In this document: piece by piece, positions 1 to 6,481 of the stretch
Position numbering within the stretch: position 1 is the stretch's first letter
How the letters are laid out: the number at the start of each line of letters is the position of its first letter
NCBI GenBank assembly: GCA_900552855.1
Contig: USBG01000077.1
Span: 1 to 7,652 of the forward strand
Length of the DNA stretch: 7,652 nt
Source of the DNA: an uncultured Phascolarctobacterium sp.
GTDB lineage: Bacteria; Bacillota; Negativicutes; Acidaminococcales; Acidaminococcaceae
Reading direction: 5' to 3'
The notes under the pieces: model-generated
The model's input: the letters and a program-made list of their open reading frames with translations, nothing else
What the model was told of the DNA's origin: nothing
Databases searched by the model: none
Program-made: the position numbers and the translations under genes

Positions 1-860
1 TGAGAGACAATAGAATATGGTTTGGAAAAAATGGGAATAATGTCCCAAGAAAGAAAACATTTTTGAGCGAAGTTCAAGATGGAGTTGTACCGATGACAAC
101 TTGGGGCTACAAAGAAGTTGGATCTAATCAAGATGCTAAAAAAGAAGTTAAGGCTATTAATCCAGAGCACCCTTTTTCTACTCCTAAACCTGAAACGCTT
201 TTACAACGTATTATTCACATTGCTACTAATCCTAACGACCTTGTTCTCGATTCTTTCCTTGGTTCTGGTACAACAGCAGCTGTAGCTCACAAAATGGGCA
301 GAAGATACATCGGTATTGAAATGGGAGACCATGCGTATACTCATTGTAAGGTTAGAATGGACAAGGTGATAGCTGGTGATGATGCAGGTGGTATTACAAA
401 ATCAGTTAACTGGCAAGGCGGTGGTGGCTATCGCTTTTATGAGCTTGCGCCTTCTTTGATTTTAGAGGATGCTTTTGGTGAGATGGTTATAAATAAGGAG
501 TATAACGCAGATATGCTTGCTGCTGCTGTTGCGTTACATGAAGGCTTTGTTTATGCGCCTGACAAGGAAAAGTTTTGGAAGCAGGCTAAGGCAAATGAAA
601 ACAGCTATTTGCTTACTACAACTCGTTGCGTAACAAAAGAGTTTTTAGATTCCATTCGTTCTACTATGGATGAAGGCGAGTTTTTGATTATTGCTTGCAA
701 ATCCTTTATTTCTGGTGTTGATAAGCTTTACTCAAATATCAGCGTTAAAAAGATTCCGCAAATGCTTTTAAATAACTGTGAATTTGGCAAGGAAGATTAT
801 AATTTAAATATTGTTCATCCACCTGTTTACGATGATTGTGAGGTTGAGGAAGATGAGTAA
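1..860 (+). CDS. mod: Type III restriction-modification methyltransferase (Mod), C-terminal part, 5' end outside window
   Basis: Transfers a methyl group from S-adenosylmethionine to adenine in the recognition site of a type III restriction-modification system, and supplies DNA specificity to the Mod-Res complex. The frame is open from base 3 to the TAA at 858-860 (285 visible codons), so a TTG at 63 is not the start; the true start lies upstream of the window. The visible part begins at the end of the target-recognition region (IWFGKNGNNVPR, FLSEVQDGVVP). Next comes a motif-X-like TPKPETLLQRII (from 180) and the SAM-binding motif I DSFLGSGTT (249-275). Motif I lying near the C-terminus, with the catalytic NPPY/DPPY motif expected upstream, is the beta-class order typical of type III Mod. 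The roughly 180-residue tail contains GGGGYRFYELAPSLI, common in this family. It overlaps res by 8 bases, so the two are cotranscribed. Recognition sequence cannot be deduced. Confidence 0.92.
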   Translation, partial: RDNRIWFGKNGNNVPRKKTFLSEVQDGVVPMTTWGYKEVGSNQDAKKEVKAINPEHPFSTPKPETLLQRIIHIATNPNDLVLDSFLGSGTTAAVAHKMGRRYIGIEMGDHAYTHCKVRMDKVIAGDDAGGITKSVNWQGGGGYRFYELAPSLILEDAFGEMVINKEYNADMLAAAVALHEGFVYAPDKEKFWKQAKANENSYLLTTTRCVTKEFLDSIRSTMDEGEFLIIACKSFISGVDKLYSNISVKKIPQMLLNNCEFGKEDYNLNIVHPPVYDDCEVEEDE

Positions 861-2763
861 GGCTGCTTTTTTAGAATATACGGTAGACTATATTAGTGGC
901 GCAATGTCGCTTAGAAAACCGCAAAAAGAGTCCTTGGTTCGTTTGGATAACATTCTTAGTCACGTAAAACTTAATAAATCTAACGATATTTTAGATTCTC
1001 TGAAAGAAGTTAATACGCTTTACCCAACATGCACAAGTTTTGAACGTAATTTTATGTCTATGACCTTTGCTTTGGCCACCGGTGTTGGTAAAACAAGACT
1101 TATGGGTGCTTTTATAGCGTATTTATATACAAATAAGGATATTCATAATTTTTTTGTAGTTGCACCCGGAACTACAATTTACGAAAAGCTTATTGATGAT
1201 TTAGGCAATCCAGGTAATCCTAAGTATGTTTTTAAAGGACTTAGCTGTTTTGTTAATCCACCTAATATCATTACAGGCGGGGATTATTTAGAGAGCAATG
1301 CCTTTGAATCTAATATCAATATCTATATTTTTAATATTGATAAATTCAATAAAGAAGGTTCTAAGATGCGTGCAATTAACGAGACTTTTGGCGAATCTTT
1401 TTACCAAAAGCTTTCTTCTTTATCTGATTTGGTTGTTATAATGGATGAATCTCATCATTATAGAGCTGAACAAGGTGCTGCTGCGATTGACGATTTAAAA
1501 CCTGTAATGGGATTGGAATTAACAGCTACTCCTGTAGTGATGAAAAATACTAAGGCTATTTTATTTAAAAATGTCGTATATGAATATCCTTTATCTCAAT
1601 CTATTGCAGATGGATATACAAGAACTCCTTTTGCAATGGCACGTACTGATTTAGAAGCATATAATTTTGGTGATGAACAAATAGATAAGCTTATGTTGGC
1701 TGATGGTATCAAAAGACATGAGGAGTATAAGGTTCAGTTAGCTACTTATGCTGCTAATAATAACAAGCCTTTGGTAAAACCGTTTGCAATGGTTGTATGT
1801 AAGAACACTGACCATGCAAATTGGGTTTATGAATACATTACTTCGGATGAGTTTTTTGGTGGAAAGTATAAAAATAAGACCATAGTTGTTCATTCTAAGC
1901 AAAGAGGTGCAGCTGCAGAGGCAAGTATGCGTGCTTTACTTAGTGTTGAAAGAACAGATAATCCTATTGAAATTGTCATCCACGTTGATAAGCTTAAAGA
2001 AGGATGGGACGTCAATAACCTATATACTATTATTCCTTTGCGTACTGCAGCTTCTAAAGTGTTACGTGAACAAATGGTGGGTAGAGGATTGCGTTTGCCT
2101 TATGGAGAACGTGTTGGCGATGAAAATTTAGATTCTGTAACTTTAACGGCCCACGATAAGTTTAAAGAAATTATAGATGAAGCTAAAAAGGGTGATTCTA
2201 TATTTAAAGCTGGAAATGTTATAGTAGTGAAAAATGAAGAAGAAAATCTTACCAGTACTCAGGTACAGCAAAACATGTTCGAGGACCAAGATAGTGATTT
2301 GAATAGCATTTATCAATGTACTGATATGGATAAAAATAATTCTAACGATGTTTTGTTGGCTAGGTTTATTGAGACCGTAAATAGTGTAGCAAGAGACACT
2401 ATAAACCAATATGGTGAAGAGTTGAGTCGTTTTGGTGAAAAACAAGACGCACAGGAGGTAAGTAAGCAGAAGAAGTCTGAAACTACAGCAAAAGTAATAG
2501 AGCAAATTGTTAAAGACAAGGATTTAGCTGAAATTTATAATGAAAATACCAATTCGTTATTTAATTTTATTGATGTTAAAGTGGAAAAGGCCATAGTAAA
2601 AAGTATTGAAAAGTTCATACCGATTCCAAGAATTAAAATTACGGATGATGGTGTTGAAGATTGTAAATTTTTAGACTTTGACTTAGATGTTTCTGTATTT
2701 AGGCATGTACCAACGGAAAGTAGCATTATACTTCAAAATTTAGAAAACTTATCAGATTATTAG
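853..2763 (+). CDS. res: Type III restriction enzyme Res subunit, N-terminal helicase/translocase part (frame broken)
   Basis: ATP-dependent superfamily 2 helicase-like motor of the type III restriction enzyme, which works with Mod to cut unmethylated DNA. The start chosen is the ATG at 853, overlapping the end of mod by 8 bases, with GAGG-rich sequence just upstream; an in-frame ATG at 811 would overlap mod by 50 bases and is less likely. Motifs, numbered from this start: Walker A ATGVGKT (75-81), DExH box DESHHYRA (198-205), motif III TATP (224-227), EGWDV (383-387) and motif VI QMVGRGLRLP (407-416). The frame ends with TAG at 2761 after 636 residues, shorter than the usual 850-1000 for Res, and lacks the nuclease domain. 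The missing portion continues in the next frame with no gap (see 2762-3538). Best read as one res gene carrying a frameshift. Codon use is AT-rich, unlike the brnQ genes to the right. Confidence 0.9.
   Translation: MSKAAFLEYTVDYISGAMSLRKPQKESLVRLDNILSHVKLNKSNDILDSLKEVNTLYPTCTSFERNFMSMTFALATGVGKTRLMGAFIAYLYTNKDIHNFFVVAPGTTIYEKLIDDLGNPGNPKYVFKGLSCFVNPPNIITGGDYLESNAFESNINIYIFNIDKFNKEGSKMRAINETFGESFYQKLSSLSDLVVIMDESHHYRAEQGAAAIDDLKPVMGLELTATPVVMKNTKAILFKNVVYEYPLSQSIADGYTRTPFAMARTDLEAYNFGDEQIDKLMLADGIKRHEEYKVQLATYAANNNKPLVKPFAMVVCKNTDHANWVYEYITSDEFFGGKYKNKTIVVHSKQRGAAAEASMRALLSVERTDNPIEIVIHVDKLKEGWDVNNLYTIIPLRTAASKVLREQMVGRGLRLPYGERVGDENLDSVTLTAHDKFKEIIDEAKKGDSIFKAGNVIVVKNEEENLTSTQVQQNMFEDQDSDLNSIYQCTDMDKNNSNDVLLARFIETVNSVARDTINQYGEELSRFGEKQDAQEVSKQKKSETTAKVIEQIVKDKDLAEIYNENTNSLFNFIDVKVEKAIVKSIEKFIPIPRIKITDDGVEDCKFLDFDLDVSVFRHVPTESSIILQNLENLSDY
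2744..2763 (+). other. Frameshift point within res
   Basis: Frame 1 of res is open up to the TAG at 2761-2763, while frame 2 is open only from 2744 (a TAG at 2741 closes it upstream). The change of frame must therefore lie in 2744-2761. Removing one base restores a single reading frame of about 894 residues. Candidates are one A of the AAAA run at 2744-2747 (giving ...NLETYQIISGNS...) or one T around 2758-2761 (giving ...NLENLSDYSGNS...). No canonical programmed +1 site (such as CTT TGA or CCC TGA) is seen, and no start codon with a ribosome site lies near 2762 to allow reinitiation. A true mutation or a sequencing or assembly error are the leading explanations. Confidence 0.8.
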
Positions 2764-3538
2764 TGGTAACTCTATTAATTTTGAAGAATATATTCCTGAA
2801 AGAGAAATTTTGGCAGAGCTTCGGAAAAAGCCAGAGGTTGATTATGAAAGCTATAGCGAGTTAATTCAAAAATTGATTAACACTGTAATTCATCATTATG
2901 AGTTTCAGTATAAAACTCAGGGTATGAAAAATATTGTAATGATGAATAAACTAGATATAGCTAGAAAAATCTATGAGCAAATGATGCAGCATTTCTATGT
3001 TGGTAGTGGCTTGATTAATGAAGAGGTTGTAGATGTGTGTAACAGAAATATAGCACCGCATTACACTTCAAGAAAAGAACTGGATTTGCACGATACTTTT
3101 GAAGCCAAAGAAATAGGTTCTATTTTGTTTACTGGTATTAAGTATGGTGTGCACGACAGGGCTAAATTTGACAGTAAACCAGAACGAGATTTTGCAGCTA
3201 TTTTGGAATATGAAGGCAATGCAGGCAACGTAATTCAATGGTTAAGACCTGCTCCTATGGAGTTTAATATTACATATAATCGTGGAAAACGTTATGAACC
3301 AGACTTTGTTGTTGAAACAAAAGATGTGATTTATCTGGTTGAGATTAAAGGTGAAGATAAGCTTTATGATCCTGATGTAATTGCTAAAAAAGAGCGTAGT
3401 AAGAAATATTGTGAAACAGTTACTGCGTGGAATACTGCAAATGGTTATAAGCCTTGGAAACATTTATTTATTCCTTCCATGTCTGTTAAAGTTACGAGTA
3501 CATTAGCTGCATTAGCCGCTGTGTTTGTGGTTGAATAA
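2762..3538 (+). pseudogene. res: Type III restriction enzyme Res subunit, C-terminal nuclease part (out of frame with its N-terminal part)
   Basis: Encodes the C-terminal endonuclease region of Res. The frame reads on directly from the helicase part (SGNSINFEEYIPEREILAEL) without missing sequence. It contains a PD-(D/E)xK nuclease core: YEPDF (catalytic Asp at 3302-3304), then YLVEIKG with Glu at 3341-3343 and Lys at 3347-3349, the usual type III Res arrangement. The upstream RDFAAILEYEG (from about 3185) probably holds the first acidic residue of the fold. It ends with TAA at 3536-3538. The only candidate starts, such as TTG at 2810, have no convincing ribosome binding site, so separate translation is unlikely. 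The catalytic residues are intact and there are no further stops, so the lesion is recent, is bypassed, or is a sequencing error. Without frame restoration the enzyme would lack DNA cleavage while Mod could still methylate. Confidence 0.85.
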
Positions 3539-3641
3539 CAGATACCGCTGTTTTGGAAACATTTTTACTATTCTTTTTCCTCTACTACAAGGATTTTTCC
3601 TAAACCTGTAGAATACCATATTCATAAGATTTTAATTCATC

Positions 3642-3646
3642 GGAGG
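3642..3646 (+). promoter_or_regulatory. Ribosome binding site of the 110-residue gene
   Basis: GGAGG, 8 bases before the ATG at 3655. It is a near-perfect Shine-Dalgarno match and fixes the start of the following gene. The 116-base gap after res (3539-3654) holds no other convincing element; no good promoter could be assigned in it. Confidence 0.8.
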
Positions 3647-3654
3647 TACATATT

Positions 3655-3987
3655 ATGGGATTCTTTTTTGATTCACCAGAGGAAAAGGCACAAAAGGCTG
3701 CTAAAAAGATGGCATTGGATAATTTTCCTATATATTTTACCGCTGCAGTAGATTTTGATTATAAGATTGTGCATGGCGGTATTTATTCCTGGTGTATTAA
3801 TAATGATTTTAAAAAGGCGCATAATTACGTGTTGGATCAAATTAAGGAGAGCGCGTTTAATTGTGGCGCTGATGCTATTATTGATGTAAAATTTAATATT
3901 ACCGAAGGCAACAATAACTGTATGGAAGGCACTGGTACTCCTTACAGCGTTGTTCATGCCACTGGTGTTGCCGTTAAACGCAAATAG
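3655..3987 (+). CDS. Small YbjQ/UPF0145-like protein of unknown function
   Basis: A 110-residue soluble protein without signal peptide or membrane segment. The start is fixed by a strong GGAGG. After a charged N-terminal stretch (SPEEKAQKAAKKM, about 7-19) come a short hydrophobic strand and a segment with NYVLDQIKESAFNCGADAIIDVKF (about 57-80), then GTGTPYSVVHATGVAVK at the end. The GADAIIxVxF strand followed by a closing xATGxAV strand resembles the C-terminal half of the YbjQ/UPF0145 (putative heavy-metal-binding, DUF74) family, whose members form small oligomeric beta-rich proteins of unclear role. That link rests on motif resemblance only. Two or three cysteines (SWCIN, FNCGAD, NNCME) are present, but no obvious metal site can be assigned. 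It lies between the res gene and a convergent mrp and ends just before a shared terminator. Probably monocistronic. Confidence 0.75.
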   Translation: MGFFFDSPEEKAQKAAKKMALDNFPIYFTAAVDFDYKIVHGGIYSWCINNDFKKAHNYVLDQIKESAFNCGADAIIDVKFNITEGNNNCMEGTGTPYSVVHATGVAVKRK

Positions 3988-3992
3988 CAAAA

Positions 3993-4037
3993 AATCCGAA
4001 GCCTAGTTTTTATACTAAGCTTCGGATTCGTTTTTTT
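3993..4037. terminator. Bidirectional Rho-independent terminator between convergent genes
   Basis: AATCCGAAGC (3993-4002) pairs with GCTTCGGATT (4019-4028). After one C/A mismatch the stem continues with TAGT (4004-4007) paired to ACTA (4014-4017), closing a 6-base loop. Seven T follow on the + strand (4031-4037) and six A precede the stem (3989-3994), so it can stop transcripts from both the 110-residue gene (+) and mrp (-). Confidence 0.92.
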
Positions 4038-4038
4038 A

Positions 4039-4890
4039 TTAGTCTTTGAATGCGGTTTCCAGATAGTCGCAGCATTCTTCGATTTGGTCAAGCTTAAGCT
4101 CTTCCATTTTGCCTGCGTCAGCTGCAGCTGCAATGGAGGGGTCAATGGGCAGACGTGCCAAAATTTTGAGGCCATAGGCATCAGCAGTTTCTTGCAGATG
4201 GCTGGGGCCAAAGATTTCGTAGTCCTTGCCGTTGTCCGGGCAGTGGAAGTAGGAGTAGTTTTCTACCAGGCCCAGGATGGGTACATTCATCATTTTTGCC
4301 ATGTTTACAGCCTTGGCTACAATCATGGATACCAGCTCTTGAGGAGAGGTTACAACGATGATGCCATCAACAGGCAGGGATTGGAATACGGTAAGAGGAA
4401 CGTCGCCTGTTCCAGGAGGCATGTCTACAAACATGTACTCAATATCAGTCCAGATTACGTCGCTCCAAAATTGCTTAACCATGCCTGCGATAAGGGGACC
4501 ACGCCATACAACGGGGTCTGCTTCATCCTTCAGAAACATGTTGGCAGAGATTACTTCAATACCGCTTTTGCTGAATTGGGGCATAATGCCGATTTCGCTG
4601 GCTTTAGCCTTGCCTGTAATGCCCAGGGTGCGTGCCATGGAGGGGCCGGTAATATCTGCATCAAGCACGGCGCTTTGTTTGCCACGGCGCTGCATAGCGG
4701 ATGCCATAAGGCCTGTTACCAAGGACTTGCCTACGCCGCCTTTACCGCTGACGATACCAATTACTTTTTTTACGGTGCTCATATCGTTGAGCTTTACAGA
4801 AAAGTCTGTAGGAGCTTGGTGAGCGTGTTCACAACCTTCGCAGCTGCTACGGCCGCAGGAAGAGTCATTACATTTTCTTTCTTCTGTCAT
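4039..4890 (-). CDS. mrp: Mrp/NBP35-family Fe-S cluster carrier ATPase
   Basis: Cytosolic P-loop ATPase of the Mrp/NBP35/ApbC family, which in characterised members binds and passes on iron-sulfur clusters to apoproteins. At 283 residues it has the usual ATPase core: deviant Walker A GKGGVGKS (49-56), LDADITGPS (76-84), and Walker B region FVDMPPGTGD (154-163). The N-terminus carries four cysteines (C7, C12, C17, C20), similar in kind to the extra Fe-S site of NBP35-type proteins. There is no N-terminal DUF59/MIP18 domain as in longer Mrp. The start is supported by a TCACCT complement (AGGTGA) 4 bases upstream; the internal Met37 has no such site. Odd point: the family's CPxC cluster-bridging motif reads CPDNG (217-221), so its second cysteine is Asn. 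It has its own promoter and a bidirectional terminator, so it is probably a single-gene unit. Family assignment is sure; the actual client proteins are unknown. Confidence 0.95.
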   Translation of the reverse strand: MTEERKCNDSSCGRSSCEGCEHAHQAPTDFSVKLNDMSTVKKVIGIVSGKGGVGKSLVTGLMASAMQRRGKQSAVLDADITGPSMARTLGITGKAKASEIGIMPQFSKSGIEVISANMFLKDEADPVVWRGPLIAGMVKQFWSDVIWTDIEYMFVDMPPGTGDVPLTVFQSLPVDGIIVVTSPQELVSMIVAKAVNMAKMMNVPILGLVENYSYFHCPDNGKDYEIFGPSHLQETADAYGLKILARLPIDPSIAAAADAGKMEELKLDQIEECCDYLETAFKD

Positions 4891-4894
4891 ATTA

Positions 4895-4900
4895 TCACCT
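4895..4900 (-). promoter_or_regulatory. Ribosome binding site of mrp
   Basis: On the - strand this reads AGGTGA, 4 bases before the ATG at 4888-4890. It decides for the long start that includes the N-terminal cysteines. Confidence 0.75.
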
Positions 4901-4914
4901 AATTAGTCGTATTG

Positions 4915-4945
4915 AGGCTTGGCAGTAGGGTGATGCCAAAGGCCT
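4915..4945. repeat. Inverted repeat in the mrp leader, possible operator or RNA hairpin
   Basis: TTGGCA (4919-4924) and TGCCAA (4934-4939) form a perfect 6-base inverted repeat around a 9-base centre. After a 2-base bulge (4940-4941) it is extended by AGGC (4915-4918) pairing with GCCT (4942-4945). It begins just downstream of the expected mrp transcription start (about 4947) and ends 14 bases before the ribosome site. There is no U-tract, so it is not a terminator. It may be an operator at the start site or an mRNA leader hairpin; no regulator can be named. Confidence 0.6.
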
Positions 4946-4953
4946 ACCATAAT

Positions 4954-4983
4954 ATTATAGCATAAATAGGTATATAGGCTCAA
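4954..4983 (-). promoter_or_regulatory. Promoter of mrp, extended -10 type
   Basis: On the - strand: TTGAGC (4978-4983) as -35, an 18-base spacer, then TATAAT (4954-4959) preceded by TGC, giving the extended -10 form TGnTATAAT. The expected start is near 4947, leaving a leader of about 57 bases. Confidence 0.75.
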
Positions 4984-5013
4984 ATTTTTTGACATATGCC
5001 ATTTTAGAGCAAT

Positions 5014-5039
5014 AAAAAAGGACTGCCGAAGCAGTCCTT
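5014..5039 (-). terminator. Rho-independent terminator of the first brnQ
   Basis: AAGGACTGC (5018-5026) and GCAGTCCTT (5031-5039) form a perfect 9-base-pair stem closed by CGAA, which reads TTCG on the - strand, a very stable tetraloop. The A run at 5014-5019 becomes the U-tract on the - strand. It lies 14 bases past the brnQ stop and separates brnQ from mrp. Confidence 0.95.
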
Positions 5040-5052
5040 GTGTTGTTTTAGC

Positions 5053-6372
5053 TTATTTGCTGCCCAATACAGCCTTTAAGATGTAGCCCAGTACGATGCC
5101 GCCAAAGCAGGGCAGTACCCAGCCGAAGCCGATTTCGTACAGAGGAATAACCTTAGCCAGGAAGGTGTTTACAGCGCCAGTATCGATGCCTGCAGCGCGC
5201 AGACCATCAAAGATGGAGAAGATTGTGGTTAAAATCATGGTGCTGCGGAAGATGTATTTGTCGCCGTGGAAGATGTTTTTGCATACGTTTAAGAGTACCA
5301 TAGCAATGGTGATGGGGTACAGGATGCAAAGAACAGGGATGGAGAATTGGATGATATTGCTAAGGCCAACGTTGGAGATGGCAAAGCTGAATACGCAAAT
5401 ACCGGTTACGAAGGTGTGATAGGATACCTTGCCGCCAGTAAGCTTTTCAAAGTAAGAGGAGATGGCAGTGGTCAGACCAATGCTGGTGGTGATGCAGGCA
5501 AAGAAGATGATGGTTGCCAGAACGATTTTGCCAAAGCCGCCAAAGTAATGAGCGGAGATGATGTTCAGCATTTGACCACCGTTGGTTGCACCGCTGATGA
5601 TGGATACGCTGGTTGCGCCGGTATAAGCCAGTGCAGCATAGATAGCGCCCAGGCAGCCTGCAGCGATGAAGCCAGCTTTGATGCAAAGGCTGGTCAGCTC
5701 TTTTTGGTCGGTTACGCCTTTGCCTTCAATAGCCTTGATGGCAGCAGCACCAAAGAGCAGGGATGCCAAAAGGTCCATGGTGTTATAGCCTTCTACAAAG
5801 CCTTTGAAGAAGGGAGCAGTTGCATAATCACCTACGGGAGCTTGGGTGGTGCCTACAGGGCTGAATACAGCTGCAGAAATAAGGATTGCCAAGCTGCCAA
5901 GCAGGATGGGGGTCATAACCTTACCAATGTTGTCTACAATCTTAGAGGGATTGATGGACATAAAATAGGTTAAGGCAAAGAAGAATAAAGAGTAAGCAGC
6001 TAAGCCCATGTCTTGATAGGAAGCAGGCAGCAGGAACATGATGCCTGTGTCATAGGAGGTTGCTGCAGTACGAGGAATTGCAAACAGGGGACCAATGGTC
6101 AGGGCGCAGAGCAGTGTTACTGCACGTGCATAGGTGGGGGATACGGGCATTGCCATGCCATCCGGGTCCTCGTGGCGGTTAATAGCCATTGCTAATACAC
6201 CAAGTAGGGGGAAGCCTACACCAGTGATGCAGAAGGCAAGGGTTGCCATAACCAGGTTGTCACCGGACATTTGACCCAGGATTGGCGGGAAAATGAGGTT
6301 ACCGGCACCAAAGAAGAATGAGAAAAGCATTAAGCCAATTGGCAATACTAAGGATGCGTTACTTTTGTGCAT
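5053..6372 (-). CDS. brnQ: Branched-chain amino acid carrier BrnQ, LIVCS family (first copy)
   Basis: Inner-membrane secondary transporter that imports leucine, isoleucine or valine with a cation (Na+ or H+) in characterised relatives. It is full length at 439 residues, the usual size, and hydrophobic throughout with about 12 apparent membrane segments. Family hallmarks: FGAGNLIFPPILGQ (21-34), TIGPLFAIPRTAATS (92-106), a SINPSK segment and GFVEGYNTMDLLASLLFGAAA in the middle, then FFACITTSIGLT. The ATG at 6370-6372 is preceded by AGGAG (complement at 6379-6383) at 6 bases' spacing. It has its own promoter (6430-6458) and terminator (5014-5039), so it is likely monocistronic. Substrate preference among branched-chain amino acids cannot be told from sequence. 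A close paralogue lies directly upstream on the same strand, suggesting a tandem duplication. Base composition is less AT-rich than in the restriction-modification genes. Confidence 0.96.
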   Translation of the reverse strand: MHKSNASLVLPIGLMLFSFFFGAGNLIFPPILGQMSGDNLVMATLAFCITGVGFPLLGVLAMAINRHEDPDGMAMPVSPTYARAVTLLCALTIGPLFAIPRTAATSYDTGIMFLLPASYQDMGLAAYSLFFFALTYFMSINPSKIVDNIGKVMTPILLGSLAILISAAVFSPVGTTQAPVGDYATAPFFKGFVEGYNTMDLLASLLFGAAAIKAIEGKGVTDQKELTSLCIKAGFIAAGCLGAIYAALAYTGATSVSIISGATNGGQMLNIISAHYFGGFGKIVLATIIFFACITTSIGLTTAISSYFEKLTGGKVSYHTFVTGICVFSFAISNVGLSNIIQFSIPVLCILYPITIAMVLLNVCKNIFHGDKYIFRSTMILTTIFSIFDGLRAAGIDTGAVNTFLAKVIPLYEIGFGWVLPCFGGIVLGYILKAVLGSK

Positions 6373-6429
6373 AATTGTCTCCTTTTTTGAATAGATTTTG
6401 TTTCCGCAAATTTATAATATATACATGGT

Positions 6430-6458
6430 ATTATACGAAAATTTTAGAAATTTTGCAA
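6430..6458 (-). promoter_or_regulatory. Promoter of the first brnQ
   Basis: On the - strand: TTGCAA (6453-6458) as -35, a 17-base spacer, and a perfect TATAAT (6430-6435) as -10. The expected start is near 6423, giving a leader of about 50 bases before the ATG at 6372. The leader is too short for a T-box, and no attenuator-like structure is seen in it. Confidence 0.75.
6438..6454. promoter_or_regulatory. Palindrome resembling a CodY box within the brnQ promoter
   Basis: AAAATTT (6438-6444) and AAATTTT (6448-6454) form a perfect 7-base inverted repeat around TAG. The 15 bases at 6439-6453 differ from the CodY consensus AATTTTCWGAAAATT at three positions (3, 7 and 13). It fills the -35 to -10 spacer, where a bound protein would block RNA polymerase. 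CodY senses branched-chain amino acids and represses their transport genes in several Firmicutes. In AT-rich DNA such matches occur by chance, so this is a candidate only. Confidence 0.4.
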
Positions 6459-6481
6459 TTACTTAGTGAAATTTATTTAAT

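Noticed and set aside
63..65. TTG at 63 as start of the methyltransferase
   Set aside because: The frame is open to the window edge, and the residues before it (IWFGKNGNNVPR) match type III Mod, so the gene begins upstream.
811..855. Earlier in-frame ATG at 811 as start of res
   Set aside because: It would overlap mod by 50 bases and add residues without family resemblance. ATG 853 gives the usual short mod-res overlap.
1..860. Phase-variable repeat tract in mod, as in some pathogens
   Set aside because: No simple-sequence repeat is present in the visible part of mod; the 5' half is outside the window and cannot be judged.
2744..2763. Programmed +1 ribosomal frameshift in res
   Set aside because: No known slippery codon-stop combination, upstream Shine-Dalgarno-like stimulator or downstream structure is evident, and Res proteins are not known to need one.
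3537..3554. Small hairpin AACAG-ATACCG-CTGTT followed by TTTT, a possible terminator after res
   Set aside because: The stem has only five base pairs with one or two G-C pairs and overlaps the stop codon; too weak to support.
3564..3591. TTTACT-N16-TACAAG as a promoter for the 110-residue gene
   Set aside because: Both boxes match consensus at only four of six positions in T-rich sequence; not distinguishable from chance.
4084..4902. Long open frame on the + strand opposite mrp (272 codons)
   Set aside because: Antisense shadow of mrp, which has clear ATPase motifs, a promoter and a ribosome site on the - strand. The + frame has no recognisable domain or ribosome site.
5347..5973. Open frame on the + strand opposite the first brnQ (208 codons)
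   Set aside because: Antisense shadow of a well-recognised membrane carrier. Low-complexity content reflects the complement of hydrophobic codons.
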